Below, piece after piece: positions 46,533 to 58,274 of a stretch of DNA of 64,000 bases (positions within the stretch are counted from its first letter, which is position 1; every line of letters starts with the position of its first letter). Made by a program: the position numbers and the translations under genes. The DNA comes from Virgibacillus necropolis (GTDB lineage: Bacteria; Bacillota; Bacilli; Bacillales; Amphibacillaceae). The stretch spans positions 2,418,001 to 2,482,000 of the forward strand of contig NZ_CP022437.1 of the NCBI RefSeq assembly GCF_002224365.1, in the 5' to 3' direction. Under the pieces are notes generated by a model that did not search any database, was not told where the DNA came from, and saw only the letters and a list, made by a program, of their open reading frames with translations.

Positions 46533-47768
46533 TTATTGCTCCTTTAGTATGTTTTGGATTGGATGGTTTTGCTTGATAAAACCATTTATTTTATATTGGT
46601 CCAGTTCTGCGTCAAATTCTCTTCCCTTTACGATGGTTTCATGCTCTAACCTGTTAATCATCTTTCCTTCATCAGGATCAAGCGCTGTTGAATACCAATC
46701 CCATTCTGCTTCTAATAGTGATTCAATTTTGACAAACAATTTGGTGATGTCTTCTTTATTAAATGCACTTATCACAATATATGGATGATTGTTAGGGATA
46801 AACTCTTCGCTTATTTTATCTTTCTTATTATATACCGTTAGCGTTGGTATAGATGTAGCATCTAAATCCTGGAGTAGCTTGTGGACAGTTTCTTGTTGTT
46901 GATCTTTGTCCGGATCAGAACCATCTACTACATGTAAGATAAAATCTGCTTCCGTAACCTCTTCCAATGTTGACCTGAATGCTGCAATCAGTGAGGTAGG
47001 AAGATCTTGCAGGAACCCAACCGTATCTGTCACCAATGCCTGGAACCCAGACGGGAGTTGAAAATGTCTTGTTAATGGATCGAGCGTTGCAAACAATTGA
47101 TCTTCTTCAAGTGATTGTTCTTTTGTAATCCGATTAAATAACGTTGATTTTCCAGCGTTTGTGTATCCCACAATCGCAATTTGAAAAGCTTGATTTGTTT
47201 TTCTGCGTTTCCGGTATTGCTCGCGTTGACTTACTACGACTTTGAAGCGACGTTGTATATCGTATATTCTCCGTCTAATATGCCGCTGATCTGTTTCTAA
47301 CTTGGTTTCCCCTGGACCTCTTGTTCCAATTCCTGCACCTAAGCGTGATAACGCTGTTCCCTGACCATGAAGTCTAGGTAATAAATATTCCAGTTGTGCA
47401 AGCTCTACCTGTAGTTTACCTTCTTTCGTTTTTGCGCGCATTGCAAAAATATCAAGTATAAGCTGGCTCCGATCGATTAAACGTACACCAAATCGTTCGG
47501 ATAAATTTCGAGATTGTCCGGCAGATAACTCATCATTTGAAATAACAATGTCAATTTCTAATTCCTCGACAAAGTTACTTATCTCATCTATTTTACCTTC
47601 ACCAATATATGTTGCAGGATGAATTCGATTTCTTTTTTGGGTAACAATCTTTTTTACCGTACCACCTGCAGTATTGCATAATGAAGATAATTCTTGTAAG
47701 GAAGATTCAAAATGCTCATCTGTTTGTGTGGGATGTTTAACCGCCATAATTAATATTTGTTCCTGCAT
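46533..47768 (-). CDS. hflX: Ribosome-splitting GTPase HflX
   Basis: A 411-residue GTPase with an N-terminal HflX domain (GTVKKIVTQKRNRIHPATYI, GEGKIDEI; RLGAGIGTRGPGETKLETD), coiled coil, and G domain (G1 GYTNAGKST, G3 DTVGF, G4 NKKD). HflX binds the 50S subunit and rescues stalled ribosomes in stress (family role). First gene of the hflX-ynbB pair. Confidence 0.95.
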   Translation of the reverse strand: MQEQILIMAVKHPTQTDEHFESSLQELSSLCNTAGGTVKKIVTQKRNRIHPATYIGEGKIDEISNFVEELEIDIVISNDELSAGQSRNLSERFGVRLIDRSQLILDIFAMRAKTKEGKLQVELAQLEYLLPRLHGQGTALSRLGAGIGTRGPGETKLETDQRHIRRRIYDIQRRFKVVVSQREQYRKRRKTNQAFQIAIVGYTNAGKSTLFNRITKEQSLEEDQLFATLDPLTRHFQLPSGFQALVTDTVGFLQDLPTSLIAAFRSTLEEVTEADFILHVVDGSDPDKDQQQETVHKLLQDLDATSIPTLTVYNKKDKISEEFIPNNHPYIVISAFNKEDITKLFVKIESLLEAEWDWYSTALDPDEGKMINRLEHETIVKGREFDAELDQYKINGFIKQNHPIQNILKEQ

Positions 47769-47816
47769 ATTATCAAACCTCTTTCTTTTATCTCTAACTT
47801 ATCATAGCAAAATGAA

Positions 47817-47845
47817 AACCTTATCACAATTTGTATGATAAGGTT
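47817..47845 (-). terminator. Hairpin after spoVK
   Basis: AACCTTATCA / TGATAAGGTT stem with a nine-base loop; a weak T tract follows on the minus strand. Confidence 0.6.
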
Positions 47846-47858
47846 TAACTTAGCTTAC

Positions 47859-48791
47859 CTAGTGGCTTGGCGTTTTATCAAAGACCAAATCTTGCTTTGT
47901 AAGGGTTATCAATGTATCAGTGGAAATATTATTCAGATTTAATATACGCATTGCTTGCTTGCGAATTGAATGTTCAATAACATTTCGGACGAAACGTGCA
48001 TTTGAAAAATTGCTAGGCGAATGATTTTTTTCCAAAATAATTTGTTCTCTAAGTTTCCACTCTGCCTCATTTGTTAATTGGTATTCTCGCTCACGTAACA
48101 TTTTCTTTGCTATTTGCACTAATTGGTCCACTGCATAGTCTTCAAAATCAAGAATGAAAGGAAATCTGGACTTTAAGCCCGGATTCAGCAATAAAAATCG
48201 TTCCATTTCATACGGATATCCCGCCAAAATTAACACAAAATCATCATGATCATCTTCCATGTGTTTTACCAATGTGTCAATTGCTTCTTTACCAAAATCT
48301 TTTTCCCCTCCACGGGCAAGGGAATATGCTTCATCAATAAATAATATACCCCCAGCAGCTTTTTGTATGATGGCACGGGTTTTTTGTGCGGTTTGACCGA
48401 TATATTCACCAACTAAATCTGCTCGTTCCGCTTCAATAAAATGTCCTTTTGAAAGTATATTCATATCATAATAAGCAGAAGCTAATTTCCGTGCAATTGT
48501 TGTTTTTCCAGTACCAGGATTACCTTTAAACAACATATGCAACACTTGATTGGATGAATTCAGACCAACTTGCTTACGTTTTTCATTAATCGTAATCATT
48601 GCATATATTTCTTTGATAGATTGTTTTAAATAGTCCATTCCTACGAATGATGAGAACTCTTGGTCAATACGATAAAATGGACTACTTTCGTTATACGATT
48701 GACGTTGATCTGACTCTACTTTAACGCCATCCTTATCATATAAAACAATATTAATTTGCCCATTTTTATTTTGCATCATTTGCGATTCCAA
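47859..48791 (-). CDS. spoVK: Stage V sporulation AAA ATPase SpoVK
   Basis: A 310-residue CbxX/CfqX-type AAA protein needed for spore maturation in B. subtilis. Walker A GNPGTGKT, Walker B GGILFIDEAYSLARGGEKDF, sensor region VLILAGYPYEMERFL and arginine finger LKSRFPF are intact. Start is TTG 48791, seven bases after AAGGGG. Expected to be under sigma-E control; no promoter call is made. Confidence 0.93.
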   Translation of the reverse strand: MESQMMQNKNGQINIVLYDKDGVKVESDQRQSYNESSPFYRIDQEFSSFVGMDYLKQSIKEIYAMITINEKRKQVGLNSSNQVLHMLFKGNPGTGKTTIARKLASAYYDMNILSKGHFIEAERADLVGEYIGQTAQKTRAIIQKAAGGILFIDEAYSLARGGEKDFGKEAIDTLVKHMEDDHDDFVLILAGYPYEMERFLLLNPGLKSRFPFILDFEDYAVDQLVQIAKKMLREREYQLTNEAEWKLREQIILEKNHSPSNFSNARFVRNVIEHSIRKQAMRILNLNNISTDTLITLTKQDLVFDKTPSH

Positions 48792-48854
48792 ATCATCACC
48801 CCTTAGTCAATTTAGTATACGCACGAAATGAAAAAGTTGTGACAAACGCCCAAT

Positions 48855-48898
48855 TAAAAAACCAAAAACTCAACTACTACTTGAGTTTCTGGTTTTGT
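48855..48898 (-). terminator. Terminator after hfq
   Basis: Stem of AAAACCAAAAACTCAA and TTGAGTTTCTGGTTTT, one mismatch, six-base loop, T-rich on the minus strand. Confidence 0.8.
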
Positions 48899-48900
48899 TT

Positions 48901-49125
48901 TCATTCTTTCTCTAGTGTTATATTTTTAACAGGTGCAAAGGTTGAAATTGCATGCTTAAAAATAAGTTGTTGTTTACCATCCGCCTCTAATAAGACAGTG
49001 AAATTATCGAAAGCCTTAACGACCCCTCTTAATTGAAAGCCATTTACCAAGAATACGGTAACTGAAATGTGATCTTTCCTTAATTGATTTAAATATTGTT
49101 CCTGTATGTTTACTGATTGTGCCAT
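48901..49125 (-). CDS. hfq: RNA chaperone Hfq
   Basis: A 74-residue Sm-like hexamer-forming protein. Sm1 motif [20 protein letters not shown] and Sm2-like [12 protein letters not shown] (Gram-positive form of the KHA motif). AAAGGAGGAAA lies before ATG 49125. Follows miaA as in B. subtilis. Standard length for Gram-positive Hfq. Confidence 0.97.
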   Translation of the reverse strand: MAQSVNIQEQYLNQLRKDHISVTVFLVNGFQLRGVVKAFDNFTVLLEADGKQQLIFKHAISTFAPVKNITLEKE

Positions 49126-49162
49126 CGGTGTTTCCTCCTTTTCTATCTATATATATTTAGTT

Positions 49163-50095
49163 CTACTTTTCTTTCAACATTCCTGCTATATCCGTTAAAA
49201 TAGTTCGAAATTTTTCATCAATTGTATCAGTTGTTACAGAATACCAGTTTACATCCATCCTATTTTTAAACCATGTATACTGCCGTTTGGCAAATCTTCT
49301 TGAGTTGCGTTTTAATATCTCAATTGCTTCTTCAAGAGAATAATCTCCTTTAAAATAAGGGATGAATTCCTTATAACCAATACCTCGCATAGATTGATGA
49401 TTTTCAAGTCCTTTGGAATACAACTGATGGACCTCATAAAGTAATCCATCCTGAATCATTTTATCAATTCTATTATTAATCCGATTGTATAACATCAGAC
49501 GTTCCATTTCCAACCCGATAAAAATGGGATCATAAGGTGATTCTTTTTGTTCTTTCTGATATTCGGTCATTGTTTTTCCTGTTGTCTCGATTATTTCAAG
49601 AGCCCGAATGAGGCGGCGATGGTTGTTAGGATGTATTTTCAATGCTTGTTCTGGATCAAGCCTTTTTAAACGGTCATGTAGATGATTAACGCCCAATTTC
49701 TCCAGTTCACTTTCTAATTGGGCTGTTCGTAACGGATCTCTTGCATCACCTGTAAAGTTATAATTGTACAATGCTGATTGAATATAAAGACCACTACCTC
49801 CAACTAGGATTGGCAATCGTTTTTTAGCTGTAATATCATTAATATAATCCTGAACTTTGCCTTGAAAATCCGCTACCGAGAAATCTTCATCTGGCTCTTT
49901 TATATCAATCATATAATGTGGAATACTCTGTTTCTCGTCTTCCCTAACTTTGGCAGTTCCTATATCCATACCCCTATATACTTGCATAGAATCTCCACTA
50001 ATGATTTCACCATTAAATTGTTTTGCAAGTTCGACACTTAGTTTTGTTTTTCCTACAGCTGTAGGGCCTACAATAGCAATAACTTTCTGTTTCAT
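49163..50095 (-). CDS. miaA: tRNA dimethylallyltransferase MiaA
   Basis: About 310 residues; adds an isopentenyl group to A37 of tRNAs reading UNN codons, the substrate for MiaB encoded at 56496. P-loop GPTAVGKT, ISGDSMQVYRGMDIGTAK, GGSGLYIQ and the C-terminal RRFAKRQYTWFKN are intact. Two ATGs in a row (50098, 50095) follow AGGAGG; the second is better spaced. It lies ten bases from mutL. Confidence 0.96.
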   Translation of the reverse strand: MKQKVIAIVGPTAVGKTKLSVELAKQFNGEIISGDSMQVYRGMDIGTAKVREDEKQSIPHYMIDIKEPDEDFSVADFQGKVQDYINDITAKKRLPILVGGSGLYIQSALYNYNFTGDARDPLRTAQLESELEKLGVNHLHDRLKRLDPEQALKIHPNNHRRLIRALEIIETTGKTMTEYQKEQKESPYDPIFIGLEMERLMLYNRINNRIDKMIQDGLLYEVHQLYSKGLENHQSMRGIGYKEFIPYFKGDYSLEEAIEILKRNSRRFAKRQYTWFKNRMDVNWYSVTTDTIDEKFRTILTDIAGMLKEK

Positions 50096-50108
50096 CATTT
50101 CCTCCTAG

Positions 50109-51920
50109 TTACATAACCCTTTTAAACATTTTTTCTAATTCATAGGAAGAAAAATGTACGATAATCGGGCGTCCATGGGGACAGGTAAAGGGATCTGTCG
50201 TCTTGCGTAAATCTTCGAGTAAGTGGAACATGTCTTTTTCATTTAAGTAATGATTAGCTTTAATTGAACCCTTACAGGACATCATAATAGCTGCTTCCTC
50301 CCGAATTGTTTCAATCGTCACCTTTGCATCATGCATTATCTGATCAATCATTTCACGGATAACTTCTTCCTCGTAGCCTGCCGGGAACCATGTAGGATGC
50401 GATCGAATGATATAGGTTTGATTACCAAACTCCTCAAAGAACAAGCCAACTTTTTTAAATTCTTCTTCATATTGATCAATAAAAATCGATTCTTGCTTAG
50501 AGAATTCAAATGTCATTGGTAACAATAATTCTTGAAGCGTATTTCCTGATTGTCCTAGTTTATCTCTGAAAAATTCATATTTTACTCGTTCTTGAGCTGC
50601 ATGTTGATCAATCATATATAACCCGTTCTCATTTTGCGCTAATAAATAGGTACCATGTAATTGTCCGATTGGATACATGATTGGTACCCGTTCTTGTTTA
50701 CGTGTTGGCTGGTTAGTTGTATCTATTACTTCTTTATCAGACGGAATAAATTCACTTTCGTTAATCTGAAATCCAGTTCGTTCATTAGTTTTTTGTTCTG
50801 GTTCATACCGTTGCTCTTGATTTCCTATTGGTTGGGAATTAAATTCAGGCCTCACTTGTTTTGGTTCATCGAAAGCTATTGAAGGCTGAAAGGATTGTTG
50901 TTTTTTTGGTTCAGCTTGTTCCATTTCAGGAATTAATGAAGTTTGTCGAAATGTTTGTCGAATCATTTTTTCAATCAGTTGAAATAACTCTTTTTCTTTA
51001 CTGAATCTAACCTCAAGTTTTGTAGGGTGTACGTTTACATCTACTAAAATTGGATCCATTGTTATCGACAGAACAACAATAGGCATTCGACCGATTGGGA
51101 GTAGCGTATGATAGCCTCTAGTGATAGCTTGGGATAAAGGGATGCTCTTAATAAATCTTCCATTGATAATGGTAGAAATATAATTTCGCGAGGACCTCGT
51201 TATCTCAGGTTTTGCAATATATCCATTAATGTGAAAATCTAATGTTTTCTCTTCTACAGGCACCATTTTCTTTGCAACGTTCATACCATAAACTTGGGAG
51301 ATAACCTGAAGCAAATCATCGGTACCAGCCGTCTTAAATAATTGTCTCCCATTATGTGTCAGTTCAAACCGTACATTTGGATGAGATAAAGCTAAACGAT
51401 TCATTAAGTCCGTAATATGGCCAAGTTCTGTATGAATGGTTTTCATATATTTTAATCGTGCGGGTGTATTGAAAAATAAATCTTCCACAAGAATTTCCGT
51501 TCCCATGCGAGCATCACTTTTAGACTGATTGATTATTTTTCCGCCCTCAAGTTCGATACAAGTACCTGATTGATCACCTTCAGACGTCTTTATTTTCAAC
51601 CTACTTACAGCTGCAATACTGGCCAATGCCTCTCCGCGAAAACCTAGTGTTTTAACATGAAATAAATCTGTTTCATTTTTTATTTTACTAGTAGCATGAG
51701 GTAAGAACGATTTACCACAATCTGTTTCAGACATTCCAACCCCATTATCGGTAACCTTAATCTTCTGTAGCCCTGCCTCTTCAACTTCAATTTTAACCCA
51801 TGTACTATTGGCGTCTATACTATTTTCCACCAGTTCCTTTACGACTGATGCTGGCCGTTCTACAACTTCCCCAGCTGCTATTTTATTTGCAAGCGCATCA
51901 GACATTTGGAATATTTTCAT
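50109..51920 (-). CDS. mutL: DNA mismatch repair protein MutL
   Basis: About 603 residues. N-terminal GHKL ATPase ([28 protein letters not shown]), a variable glutamine-rich linker near residues 340-420, and a C-terminal dimerisation/endonuclease domain with [14 protein letters not shown] and CPHGRP, the metal-site motifs of endonuclease-type MutL. Start ATG 51920 after AAAGGATTG. Next to mutS in one operon. Confidence 0.97.
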   Translation of the reverse strand: MKIFQMSDALANKIAAGEVVERPASVVKELVENSIDANSTWVKIEVEEAGLQKIKVTDNGVGMSETDCGKSFLPHATSKIKNETDLFHVKTLGFRGEALASIAAVSRLKIKTSEGDQSGTCIELEGGKIINQSKSDARMGTEILVEDLFFNTPARLKYMKTIHTELGHITDLMNRLALSHPNVRFELTHNGRQLFKTAGTDDLLQVISQVYGMNVAKKMVPVEEKTLDFHINGYIAKPEITRSSRNYISTIINGRFIKSIPLSQAITRGYHTLLPIGRMPIVVLSITMDPILVDVNVHPTKLEVRFSKEKELFQLIEKMIRQTFRQTSLIPEMEQAEPKKQQSFQPSIAFDEPKQVRPEFNSQPIGNQEQRYEPEQKTNERTGFQINESEFIPSDKEVIDTTNQPTRKQERVPIMYPIGQLHGTYLLAQNENGLYMIDQHAAQERVKYEFFRDKLGQSGNTLQELLLPMTFEFSKQESIFIDQYEEEFKKVGLFFEEFGNQTYIIRSHPTWFPAGYEEEVIREMIDQIMHDAKVTIETIREEAAIMMSCKGSIKANHYLNEKDMFHLLEDLRKTTDPFTCPHGRPIIVHFSSYELEKMFKRVM

Positions 51921-51940
51921 CAAAACAATCCTTTCTACTC

Positions 51941-54517
51941 CTACTTTCTAAGCTTCTTTTGCAAACGGCTCAACTCATTCATAGCATCGAGCGGTGTCAT
52001 GTCAAACAAGTTTATTTTCTTTAGCTCTACAATAATTGACTCGTGTGTTCTATCTACTGTTTTCGTTCGAGTTGATGGTACTTCCTCGGCAAAAAAGGAT
52101 AATTGGTTTGCGCTATCCTCATGTACTTCATTTTTTTTCTCATCCTTCGTTTCAAAATCATGTAAAATCGATGATGCTCGATTGATTAATTTTTCTGGAA
52201 GCTCAGCAAGTTTTGCAACGTGAATTCCATAGCTCTCATCTGCTGCACCTTCTTTTATTTGATGTAAAAAAACAACATTACCTTCATACTCTTCTGCCCG
52301 AACATGAATATTTTTCAACCTAGCTAGTGACTGGTCAAGTGTGGTTAATTCATGGTAATGGGTAGAAAAAAGCGTCTTAGCATGAATATGATTGTGAATG
52401 TACTCGACGATGGCCTGTGCTAACGCCATTCCATCATACGTACTTGTTCCACGTCCGATTTCATCTAAAAGAATCAAACTATTTTTAGTAGCATTTGAGA
52501 TTGCATGATTTGCTTCAAGCATTTCCACCATAAAGGTGCTTTGCCCAGATACTAAATCATCAGCTGCCCCGATTCGCGTGAAGATTTGATCGAAAATAGT
52601 TAACGCAGCATCCTCACACGGCACAAAGCATCCGATTTGCCCCATGAGCACGGTTAGCGCTAGTTGACGCATATAGGTGCTCTTCCCGGACATATTTGGC
52701 CCTGTAATTAATAGGACATCAGAATCTTTATCCATAAAAATATCATTAGGTACAAATTCACCATTTTTCATAACTTGTTCGACTACTGGATGTCGTCCAT
52801 TTTTGATGGAAAGATTATCTTTTACAAAACTAGGACGCTTATAGTTATTGCTTTCACTGACGGTAGCAAATGACTGTAACACATCTATTTTACTAACTAC
52901 TTCGGCAAGCCTTTGCAGATCAGGAATATACGCTTTTAATTGATCACGAATAGTAAGAAATAGTTCATATTCTAATTCAACGCTTTTTTCTTCTGCTTCC
53001 AAAATAAGCTGTTCTTTCTCTTTTAACTCTGGTGTTACATATCTTTCTGCATTTGTTAACGTTTGTTTCCGTTCATATCTCCCCTCTGGTAGGAGATGAA
53101 GATTTGCCTTAGTGACCTCTATATAATAACCGAATACTCGATTATAGCCGATTTTCAATGATTTAATTTTCGTTTCCTGTTTTTCTTGCAGTTCCAATTC
53201 TTTAATCCACTGTTTCCCATTTCTAGAGGCATCACGATACTTGTCCAAGGTTTCATTATATCCATCCTTGATTAATGACCCATCTTTGATAGAAATTGGA
53301 GGATTCTCAACTAAACTATTTGCCAAAAGCTCTACTAACTGATTTGGAGAATGTATTTCTTTTACGACCTTATCAATCTGTTTGGAACCAAATTGATTTA
53401 GAATTGATAGTAAATCTGGAATTTTTGCTAAGGATTGTTTTAATTGAATCAAATCCCTACCGTTTACATTTCCAAATGCAATGCGTCCTGCCAAACGCTC
53501 AAGGTCATATACCGATTTTAAACCTTCTCTTAGTGCGTCACGTTCCATAAAGCCATTATAAAATGCATCGACAACATCTAGCCGTTCTTCTATTTGTTTT
53601 TTGTTTAACAATGGACGTTCAATCCACTTTTTCAACAGCCTTGAGCCCATTGAAGTGACTGTTTGATCTAAAACCCATAGTAAACTACCATGTTTACCCT
53701 TTTTTATTATTGTTTCCGTTAATTCTAAATTTCGCTTCGAGTACATATCAAGCTTTAAAAATTGTTTTAGCTCAATGATTTTGGCCGGTTGTAAATGATC
53801 AAGTGAACGTTTTTGTGTATGTTGCACATAATTTAACAACCGACTGAATGCTTTAACTAAACGTTCATCATTTATATCATCAACTAAACTTCTGTATTCA
53901 CCATTAAAGGATATTTCGTCCTGATAGGATAATGTAACGTTCAATTTATCCCTGAGTTGTTGCTGAAGATCTGGTGGCATTTTGGACGAAATGACAATTT
54001 CTTTGATTGGTTGATTATAAAGTTCATGAATTACTGCGTCCCATCCATTTGAAACAAGTGCAATTCTGTTTTCACCTGTCGATAGATCATTATAAACAAT
54101 TACATAAGATCCATCTTTAAAATAGGAAAGGCTGGCAATATAGTTATTTTCTTTTTCGCTTAACATATTAGATTCCATTACGGTCCCTGGAGTGATTAAT
54201 TGAACAACTTCTCGTCTAACCACACCTTTTGCTTGTTTAGGGTCTTCTACTTGCTCACAAATGGCAACTTTATAGCCTTTTTCAATTAAATTTTTTATGT
54301 AATTTGCCGCAGCGTGGTATGGTACTCCGCACATTGGAATTGGATCATCGTTTGCTGCATCACGTTTCGTTAACGTTATTTCAAGTTCTCTGGCTGCAAC
54401 AACTGCATCATCAAAAAACATTTCATAAAAATCGCCAAGGCGAAAAAATAAAAAAGCATCCTTATAGTCAGCTTTTATTCCTAAGTATTGTTCCATCATC
54501 GGTGTATATTTCGACAT
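51941..54517 (-). CDS. mutS: DNA mismatch recognition protein MutS
   Basis: An 858-residue MutS1. Mismatch-reading Phe-x-Glu motif in [14 protein letters not shown]-loop [16 protein letters not shown], Walker [21 protein letters not shown], signature STHYHELT. The beta-clamp motif QLSFF lies in the C-terminal tail. Complete and ordinary; first gene of mutS-mutL-miaA-hfq on the minus strand. Confidence 0.98.
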   Translation of the reverse strand: MSKYTPMMEQYLGIKADYKDAFLFFRLGDFYEMFFDDAVVAARELEITLTKRDAANDDPIPMCGVPYHAAANYIKNLIEKGYKVAICEQVEDPKQAKGVVRREVVQLITPGTVMESNMLSEKENNYIASLSYFKDGSYVIVYNDLSTGENRIALVSNGWDAVIHELYNQPIKEIVISSKMPPDLQQQLRDKLNVTLSYQDEISFNGEYRSLVDDINDERLVKAFSRLLNYVQHTQKRSLDHLQPAKIIELKQFLKLDMYSKRNLELTETIIKKGKHGSLLWVLDQTVTSMGSRLLKKWIERPLLNKKQIEERLDVVDAFYNGFMERDALREGLKSVYDLERLAGRIAFGNVNGRDLIQLKQSLAKIPDLLSILNQFGSKQIDKVVKEIHSPNQLVELLANSLVENPPISIKDGSLIKDGYNETLDKYRDASRNGKQWIKELELQEKQETKIKSLKIGYNRVFGYYIEVTKANLHLLPEGRYERKQTLTNAERYVTPELKEKEQLILEAEEKSVELEYELFLTIRDQLKAYIPDLQRLAEVVSKIDVLQSFATVSESNNYKRPSFVKDNLSIKNGRHPVVEQVMKNGEFVPNDIFMDKDSDVLLITGPNMSGKSTYMRQLALTVLMGQIGCFVPCEDAALTIFDQIFTRIGAADDLVSGQSTFMVEMLEANHAISNATKNSLILLDEIGRGTSTYDGMALAQAIVEYIHNHIHAKTLFSTHYHELTTLDQSLARLKNIHVRAEEYEGNVVFLHQIKEGAADESYGIHVAKLAELPEKLINRASSILHDFETKDEKKNEVHEDSANQLSFFAEEVPSTRTKTVDRTHESIIVELKKINLFDMTPLDAMNELSRLQKKLRK

Positions 54518-54559
54518 GCCTATTCCTCCAAAAACAACAAAATATTCTCAAGCAATTAT

Positions 54560-55276
54560 AGCATAAATAGAAAAGCAGAGGCGACTGTTTAGCGACGTAC
54601 AAATAGATAGAACTGTGAAAGTACGTCGAACTTTACGTACATTCATCAGGACTAACTATTTGTACGTCGCTAGAAGCCGTAGCTGGATCAAGAAAAGCAG
54701 AGGCGACTGTTTAGAAGCGGACGTATAAGCGATACCGTAAAATGAGCTTTGATTTTTCCAAAATACTATTTTCTAAAAGATTGTTGTTTTGACACAAAAA
54801 ATATATAATGTGACATAATTAAAATCATTTTCGGTGCTCTGTAACCGCTACGGAAAAACACTACGCTTTCCGCGGGCTCGCGATGAGCCTCCTCAATCGC
54901 AAAGACCGCTCTCTGCGGGGTCTCATCGTCTTCGCTTTCCCGCAGGAGTCTCCGTGTTTTTCCTTCGCTGATGTAGTGTCGAATAATGAAAAAATAGTAA
55001 TCACTTTATTGATTAAAGCATAAATATCCACTATTATGGCAGTTGTTTGGAGCGGAGGACCGTTGACTCCTGCTTAGAACAGCACGAGTCTGAAGACCCC
55101 GCAGGAAGTGGTTTTCTTCCGAGGAGGCTGAAGCCGTGCCCTAAGGTGCGCAACGGTCCGTAGCGGAAAACAACCAGCAGTTACATCGTAATGTATTTCT
55201 GAGCGGCAGGTTATGTCGCAGTTTACATCAACTTCGGTGGTATTGAGCAACAAACTATACGAAAACAGCCTTTCAA
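54560..55276. repeat. Repeat-rich gap between cotE and mutS
   Basis: No gene. Contents: a 23-bp direct repeat (54570-54592, 54692-54714); a 15-bp inverted repeat GCGACGTACAAATAG / CTATTTGTACGTCGC (54592-54606, 54656-54670); a structured block 54840-54975 with ACGGAAAAACACTACGCTTT and its near complement at the end; a second block 55045-55175 with GGAGGACCGTTGACTCCTGC and CGTAGCGGAAAACAAC. The last two look like the long palindromic intergenic repeats common in Bacillaceae genomes. Confidence 0.6.
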
Positions 55277-55311
55277 AAAAAAAATTACGAGAGAAATTTC
55301 TCTCGTAATAG
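55277..55311 (-). terminator. Terminator after cotE
   Basis: ATTACGAGAGAAA / TTTCTCTCGTAAT perfect stem, followed by nine or more T on the minus strand. Confidence 0.92.
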
Positions 55312-55313
55312 TA

Positions 55314-55883
55314 TTAATCTTTTTCTTTTTCATCAAGAAAATCTGGATTGATCTCATCAAGCTCATCATTACTAACATCAAAATCCCAATCATCGTCATC
55401 GTCTTGATGATGAAATCCATCAGGGTTTACTTTTACAGAAATTTTAGTGTCACCTATGATTTGCACCAAAAATTCTCTTTCTATTTCGACTACAATTTTA
55501 TTACCTTGGTTTGTTATTTTGCATTCCAAGCAATTTGGTTGTTGAAGCACCTTGGCTACTACGTCATAATCATCATTAATACAATGGTCATCTTTTACTG
55601 AAAGCTTAATATTGTCACAATACGTAATTCTTTCTGTAACCACTTCTGTCTTGGTATTATCATTATAGGAATACCAAATATTAATATCATAGCTTCCATT
55701 TACCTCAACAGTGTCTTTTGATTTCTTCTTTGCATGATACAAATGATTAATTACCCAGCACCCTAAAATGCTAGATGGTTTATGGGATGCTGAAACTGAA
55801 TGTGTTGCTTCAACAAACCTCCGCCCCTTGCCACAAACGGCTTTGGTAATAATTTCTCTATATTCTTGATCAAGATATGTCAT
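55314..55883 (-). CDS. cotE: Outer spore coat morphogenetic protein CotE
   Basis: A 189-residue CotE. N-terminal [20 protein letters not shown] and [20 protein letters not shown] match the family's conserved core for coat assembly; the C-terminus is a very acidic tail with a DDDDDWDFD run, also typical. GAGGAGGT lies ten bases from ATG 55883; a longer frame from 55925 contains that site. Sporulation sigma control is expected but not read from sequence. Confidence 0.95.
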   Translation of the reverse strand: MTYLDQEYREIITKAVCGKGRRFVEATHSVSASHKPSSILGCWVINHLYHAKKKSKDTVEVNGSYDINIWYSYNDNTKTEVVTERITYCDNIKLSVKDDHCINDDYDVVAKVLQQPNCLECKITNQGNKIVVEIEREFLVQIIGDTKISVKVNPDGFHHQDDDDDWDFDVSNDELDEINPDFLDEKEKD

Positions 55884-56017
55884 AATTCCGTTTACCTCCT
55901 CATTTTTCATAGTCATTTTATGCAAGACAAATACCTAAAGTGCATAACAAAACAATGAAAAAGAAAGAGGGTAACTTTTATTCCCTAAGAAAGGTTGCCT
56001 AGACTGGGTTCATGAGG

Positions 56018-56056
56018 CAAAAAAAACAGGTAAGAAATATTACATTTCCTACCTGG
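56018..56056 (-). terminator. Terminator after ricA
   Basis: CAGGTAAGAAAT / ATTTCCTACCTG stem with one mismatch and an eight-base T run on the minus strand. Confidence 0.85.
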
Positions 56057-56065
56057 ACAATTAAA

Positions 56066-56494
56066 TTAGTGACTACATGCTGAGCCGTTTTTAGATTTAG
56101 AACCAGTTTCTCCTGATAATAAATCGCCACCTGTTGAACGGATTACATCGTTTGTTACCTCGCGAGCAATCGTACCAGATACAAGTTGCAAAACATCATT
56201 TACAACAATTTGTGTTTCCTTGAATTCTTGAACAACCGGAATATCATCTATTTCTGCTTGCAGGCGATCTATTTCTTCTTCTACTCTCTTTAATGCTTCC
56301 CTTTTTTCATATGCCTGGAAATTAACCGCCTGTTTTTGTAATGCTTTAATTTTAGTGATAAGTTTCTGTACCTTTTTATTTTCGTTAATTTTTGCTTCAA
56401 CTTCTTTAAAACGATCTATTTCTTCTGTATTAGCGAGCATTTGGGCTAGGTTTCTTGCTTCATCCAATACTTGCTTACGTGTATATTCAGCCAT
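56066..56494 (-). CDS. ricA: RicA (YmcA), RicAFT complex subunit
   Basis: A 142-residue helical YlbF/YmcA-family protein (LDEARNLAQMLANTEEIDRF; VQEFKETQIVVNDVLQLVSG) ending in a cysteine near the C-terminus (GSACSH), consistent with the Fe-S ligand of the RicA-RicF-RicT complex, which promotes RNase Y processing of polycistronic mRNAs. Start codon overlaps the miaB stop region, so it is translationally coupled. RNase Y is encoded 3 kb away. Confidence 0.92.
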   Translation of the reverse strand: MAEYTRKQVLDEARNLAQMLANTEEIDRFKEVEAKINENKKVQKLITKIKALQKQAVNFQAYEKREALKRVEEEIDRLQAEIDDIPVVQEFKETQIVVNDVLQLVSGTIAREVTNDVIRSTGGDLLSGETGSKSKNGSACSH

Positions 56495-56495
56495 G

Positions 56496-58064
56496 TTAGT
56501 TCACCTCAACTGTATTTTCTACCATGATACCATTTAATGACCACGTTTTTGCTTCCGTTACGTGAACTTCCACAATTCTTCCAATAGAAGATTCTGGTCC
56601 TTTAAAGTTTACAAGTTTATTCTTTTCTGTGTAGCCAGCCAAAACATCTGGATCTTTTTTGCTTTCACCCTCAACTAGCACTTTTACCACTTTATTTTCT
56701 AATCGTTTCATGGATTCTTTAGATTGCTTGTTAACCAAGTCGTTTAAACGATATAGGCGTTGTTTTTTCACATCCATTGGCACATTATCCGTCTTTTTCG
56801 CAGCTGGTGTGCCATCTCGTGGTGAATAAATGTACGTATAAGCGGCCTCAAATCCTACTTCCGCCATTAGTGTCATCGTTTCTTCAAATTGTTCGTCTGT
56901 CTCATTTGGAAAACCAACAATAATATCAGTGGTTAACGTAGCATTTGGTATTGCTTTACGAATTTTTGCAACTAATTCTAAGTATTGCTCTCTCGTATAT
57001 TTGCGGTTCATCAATTTTAATACATCACTACTGCCTGATTGCACAGGTAAATGTATATGATCCAATAAGTTACCACCTTGAGCTAATACTTCAATTAGAT
57101 GATCATCAAAATCTCTCGGGTGTGAGGTAGTAAATCTTACTCTAGGAATATCAACCTTGTGGATATCATCCATTAACTCCCCAAAACCGTACGCAATATC
57201 TTCAAAGTCTTTTCCATAGGCATTAACATTTTGACCTAATAAGGTAATTTCTTGATAGCCCTGTGCAGCTAAATGACGTACTTCTTGAATAATATCTTCT
57301 GGTCTACGGCTTCGTTCCTTACCTCTAGTCATTGGTACAATACAGTACGTGCAAAACTTATCGCAACCATACATAATGTTTACCCAAGCTTTTATTTTAC
57401 CTTTACGAACTTTAGGAAGGTTTTCAATTATATCCCCTTCTTTGGACCACACTTCAACGACCTTTGCCTTACCAAAGAATGATTCTTTTATTAATTGTGG
57501 TAAACGGTGAATATTATGCGTACCAAAAATGAGGTCCACTTGCGGATGCTTTTTCAAGATACGGTTAACTACCGATTCCTCCTGGGACATACAGCCACAT
57601 ACACCTAAAATTAAGTCTGGCTTTTCTAGTTTTAATGGTTTTAAATGTCCAATCTCTCCAAACACTTTATTTTCAGCATTTTCACGAATAGCACAAGTGT
57701 TTAGTAGAATAATATCAGCATCTTCGGTATTGTTAGTTGATTCATATCCTAACTCTGTTAAAATACCCGCCATTACCTCTGTATCATGTTCATTCATTTG
57801 ACAACCATATGTACGGATTAAGAACTTTTTTCCTACTCCAATATTTTCAATATCTTCAGGAATTCCAAAATCATAATGAACATTTACTTTGTCCCGTCCA
57901 CGTTTACGAGCTTTATTAAGATTTGGAGGTTCATACGTAGTTTCAAAGTATTTTGCGAAGTCTGAACTCGTCTTCTCTTGCAAAGGTTTGTCCTGGCCGG
58001 ATTTTCTGTCCGCGGCATCTCTTTGCTTAATTTGGGACATTTCTTTACGCTGTTGTTCGTTCAT
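56496..58064 (-). CDS. miaB: tRNA methylthiotransferase MiaB
   Basis: A 522-residue radical-SAM enzyme that adds the 2-methylthio group to i6A37 of tRNA. N-terminal MTTase domain with cysteines in [27 protein letters not shown] and GVCGCM; radical-SAM cluster motif in [19 protein letters not shown]-terminal TRAM domain. The N-terminal ~65 residues are a charged Bacillus-type extension. Confidence 0.97.
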   Translation of the reverse strand: MNEQQRKEMSQIKQRDAADRKSGQDKPLQEKTSSDFAKYFETTYEPPNLNKARKRGRDKVNVHYDFGIPEDIENIGVGKKFLIRTYGCQMNEHDTEVMAGILTELGYESTNNTEDADIILLNTCAIRENAENKVFGEIGHLKPLKLEKPDLILGVCGCMSQEESVVNRILKKHPQVDLIFGTHNIHRLPQLIKESFFGKAKVVEVWSKEGDIIENLPKVRKGKIKAWVNIMYGCDKFCTYCIVPMTRGKERSRRPEDIIQEVRHLAAQGYQEITLLGQNVNAYGKDFEDIAYGFGELMDDIHKVDIPRVRFTTSHPRDFDDHLIEVLAQGGNLLDHIHLPVQSGSSDVLKLMNRKYTREQYLELVAKIRKAIPNATLTTDIIVGFPNETDEQFEETMTLMAEVGFEAAYTYIYSPRDGTPAAKKTDNVPMDVKKQRLYRLNDLVNKQSKESMKRLENKVVKVLVEGESKKDPDVLAGYTEKNKLVNFKGPESSIGRIVEVHVTEAKTWSLNGIMVENTVEVN

Positions 58065-58213
58065 GTGTGTAGCTCCTTTCTCTATTTAAACATAAACAGA
58101 GGTGCATAGATTTTCATTATTACAGTATAAAGCCTATATACTAATAAAACAATAGATGAGCCAGTTAGAGCAAGTAAAAATCATCACTCACGTGTAAATG
58201 TGCCATTTTTGAC

Positions 58214-58252
58214 AAAAAAATAGCACTACACATTAAAATGTATAGCACTTCG
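58214..58252 (-). terminator. Terminator after spoVS
   Basis: Imperfect stem AGTGCTATACAT / ATGTGTAGTGCT followed by seven T on the minus strand. Confidence 0.75.
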
Positions 58253-58274
58253 ATATAATAATCCACACACACTT

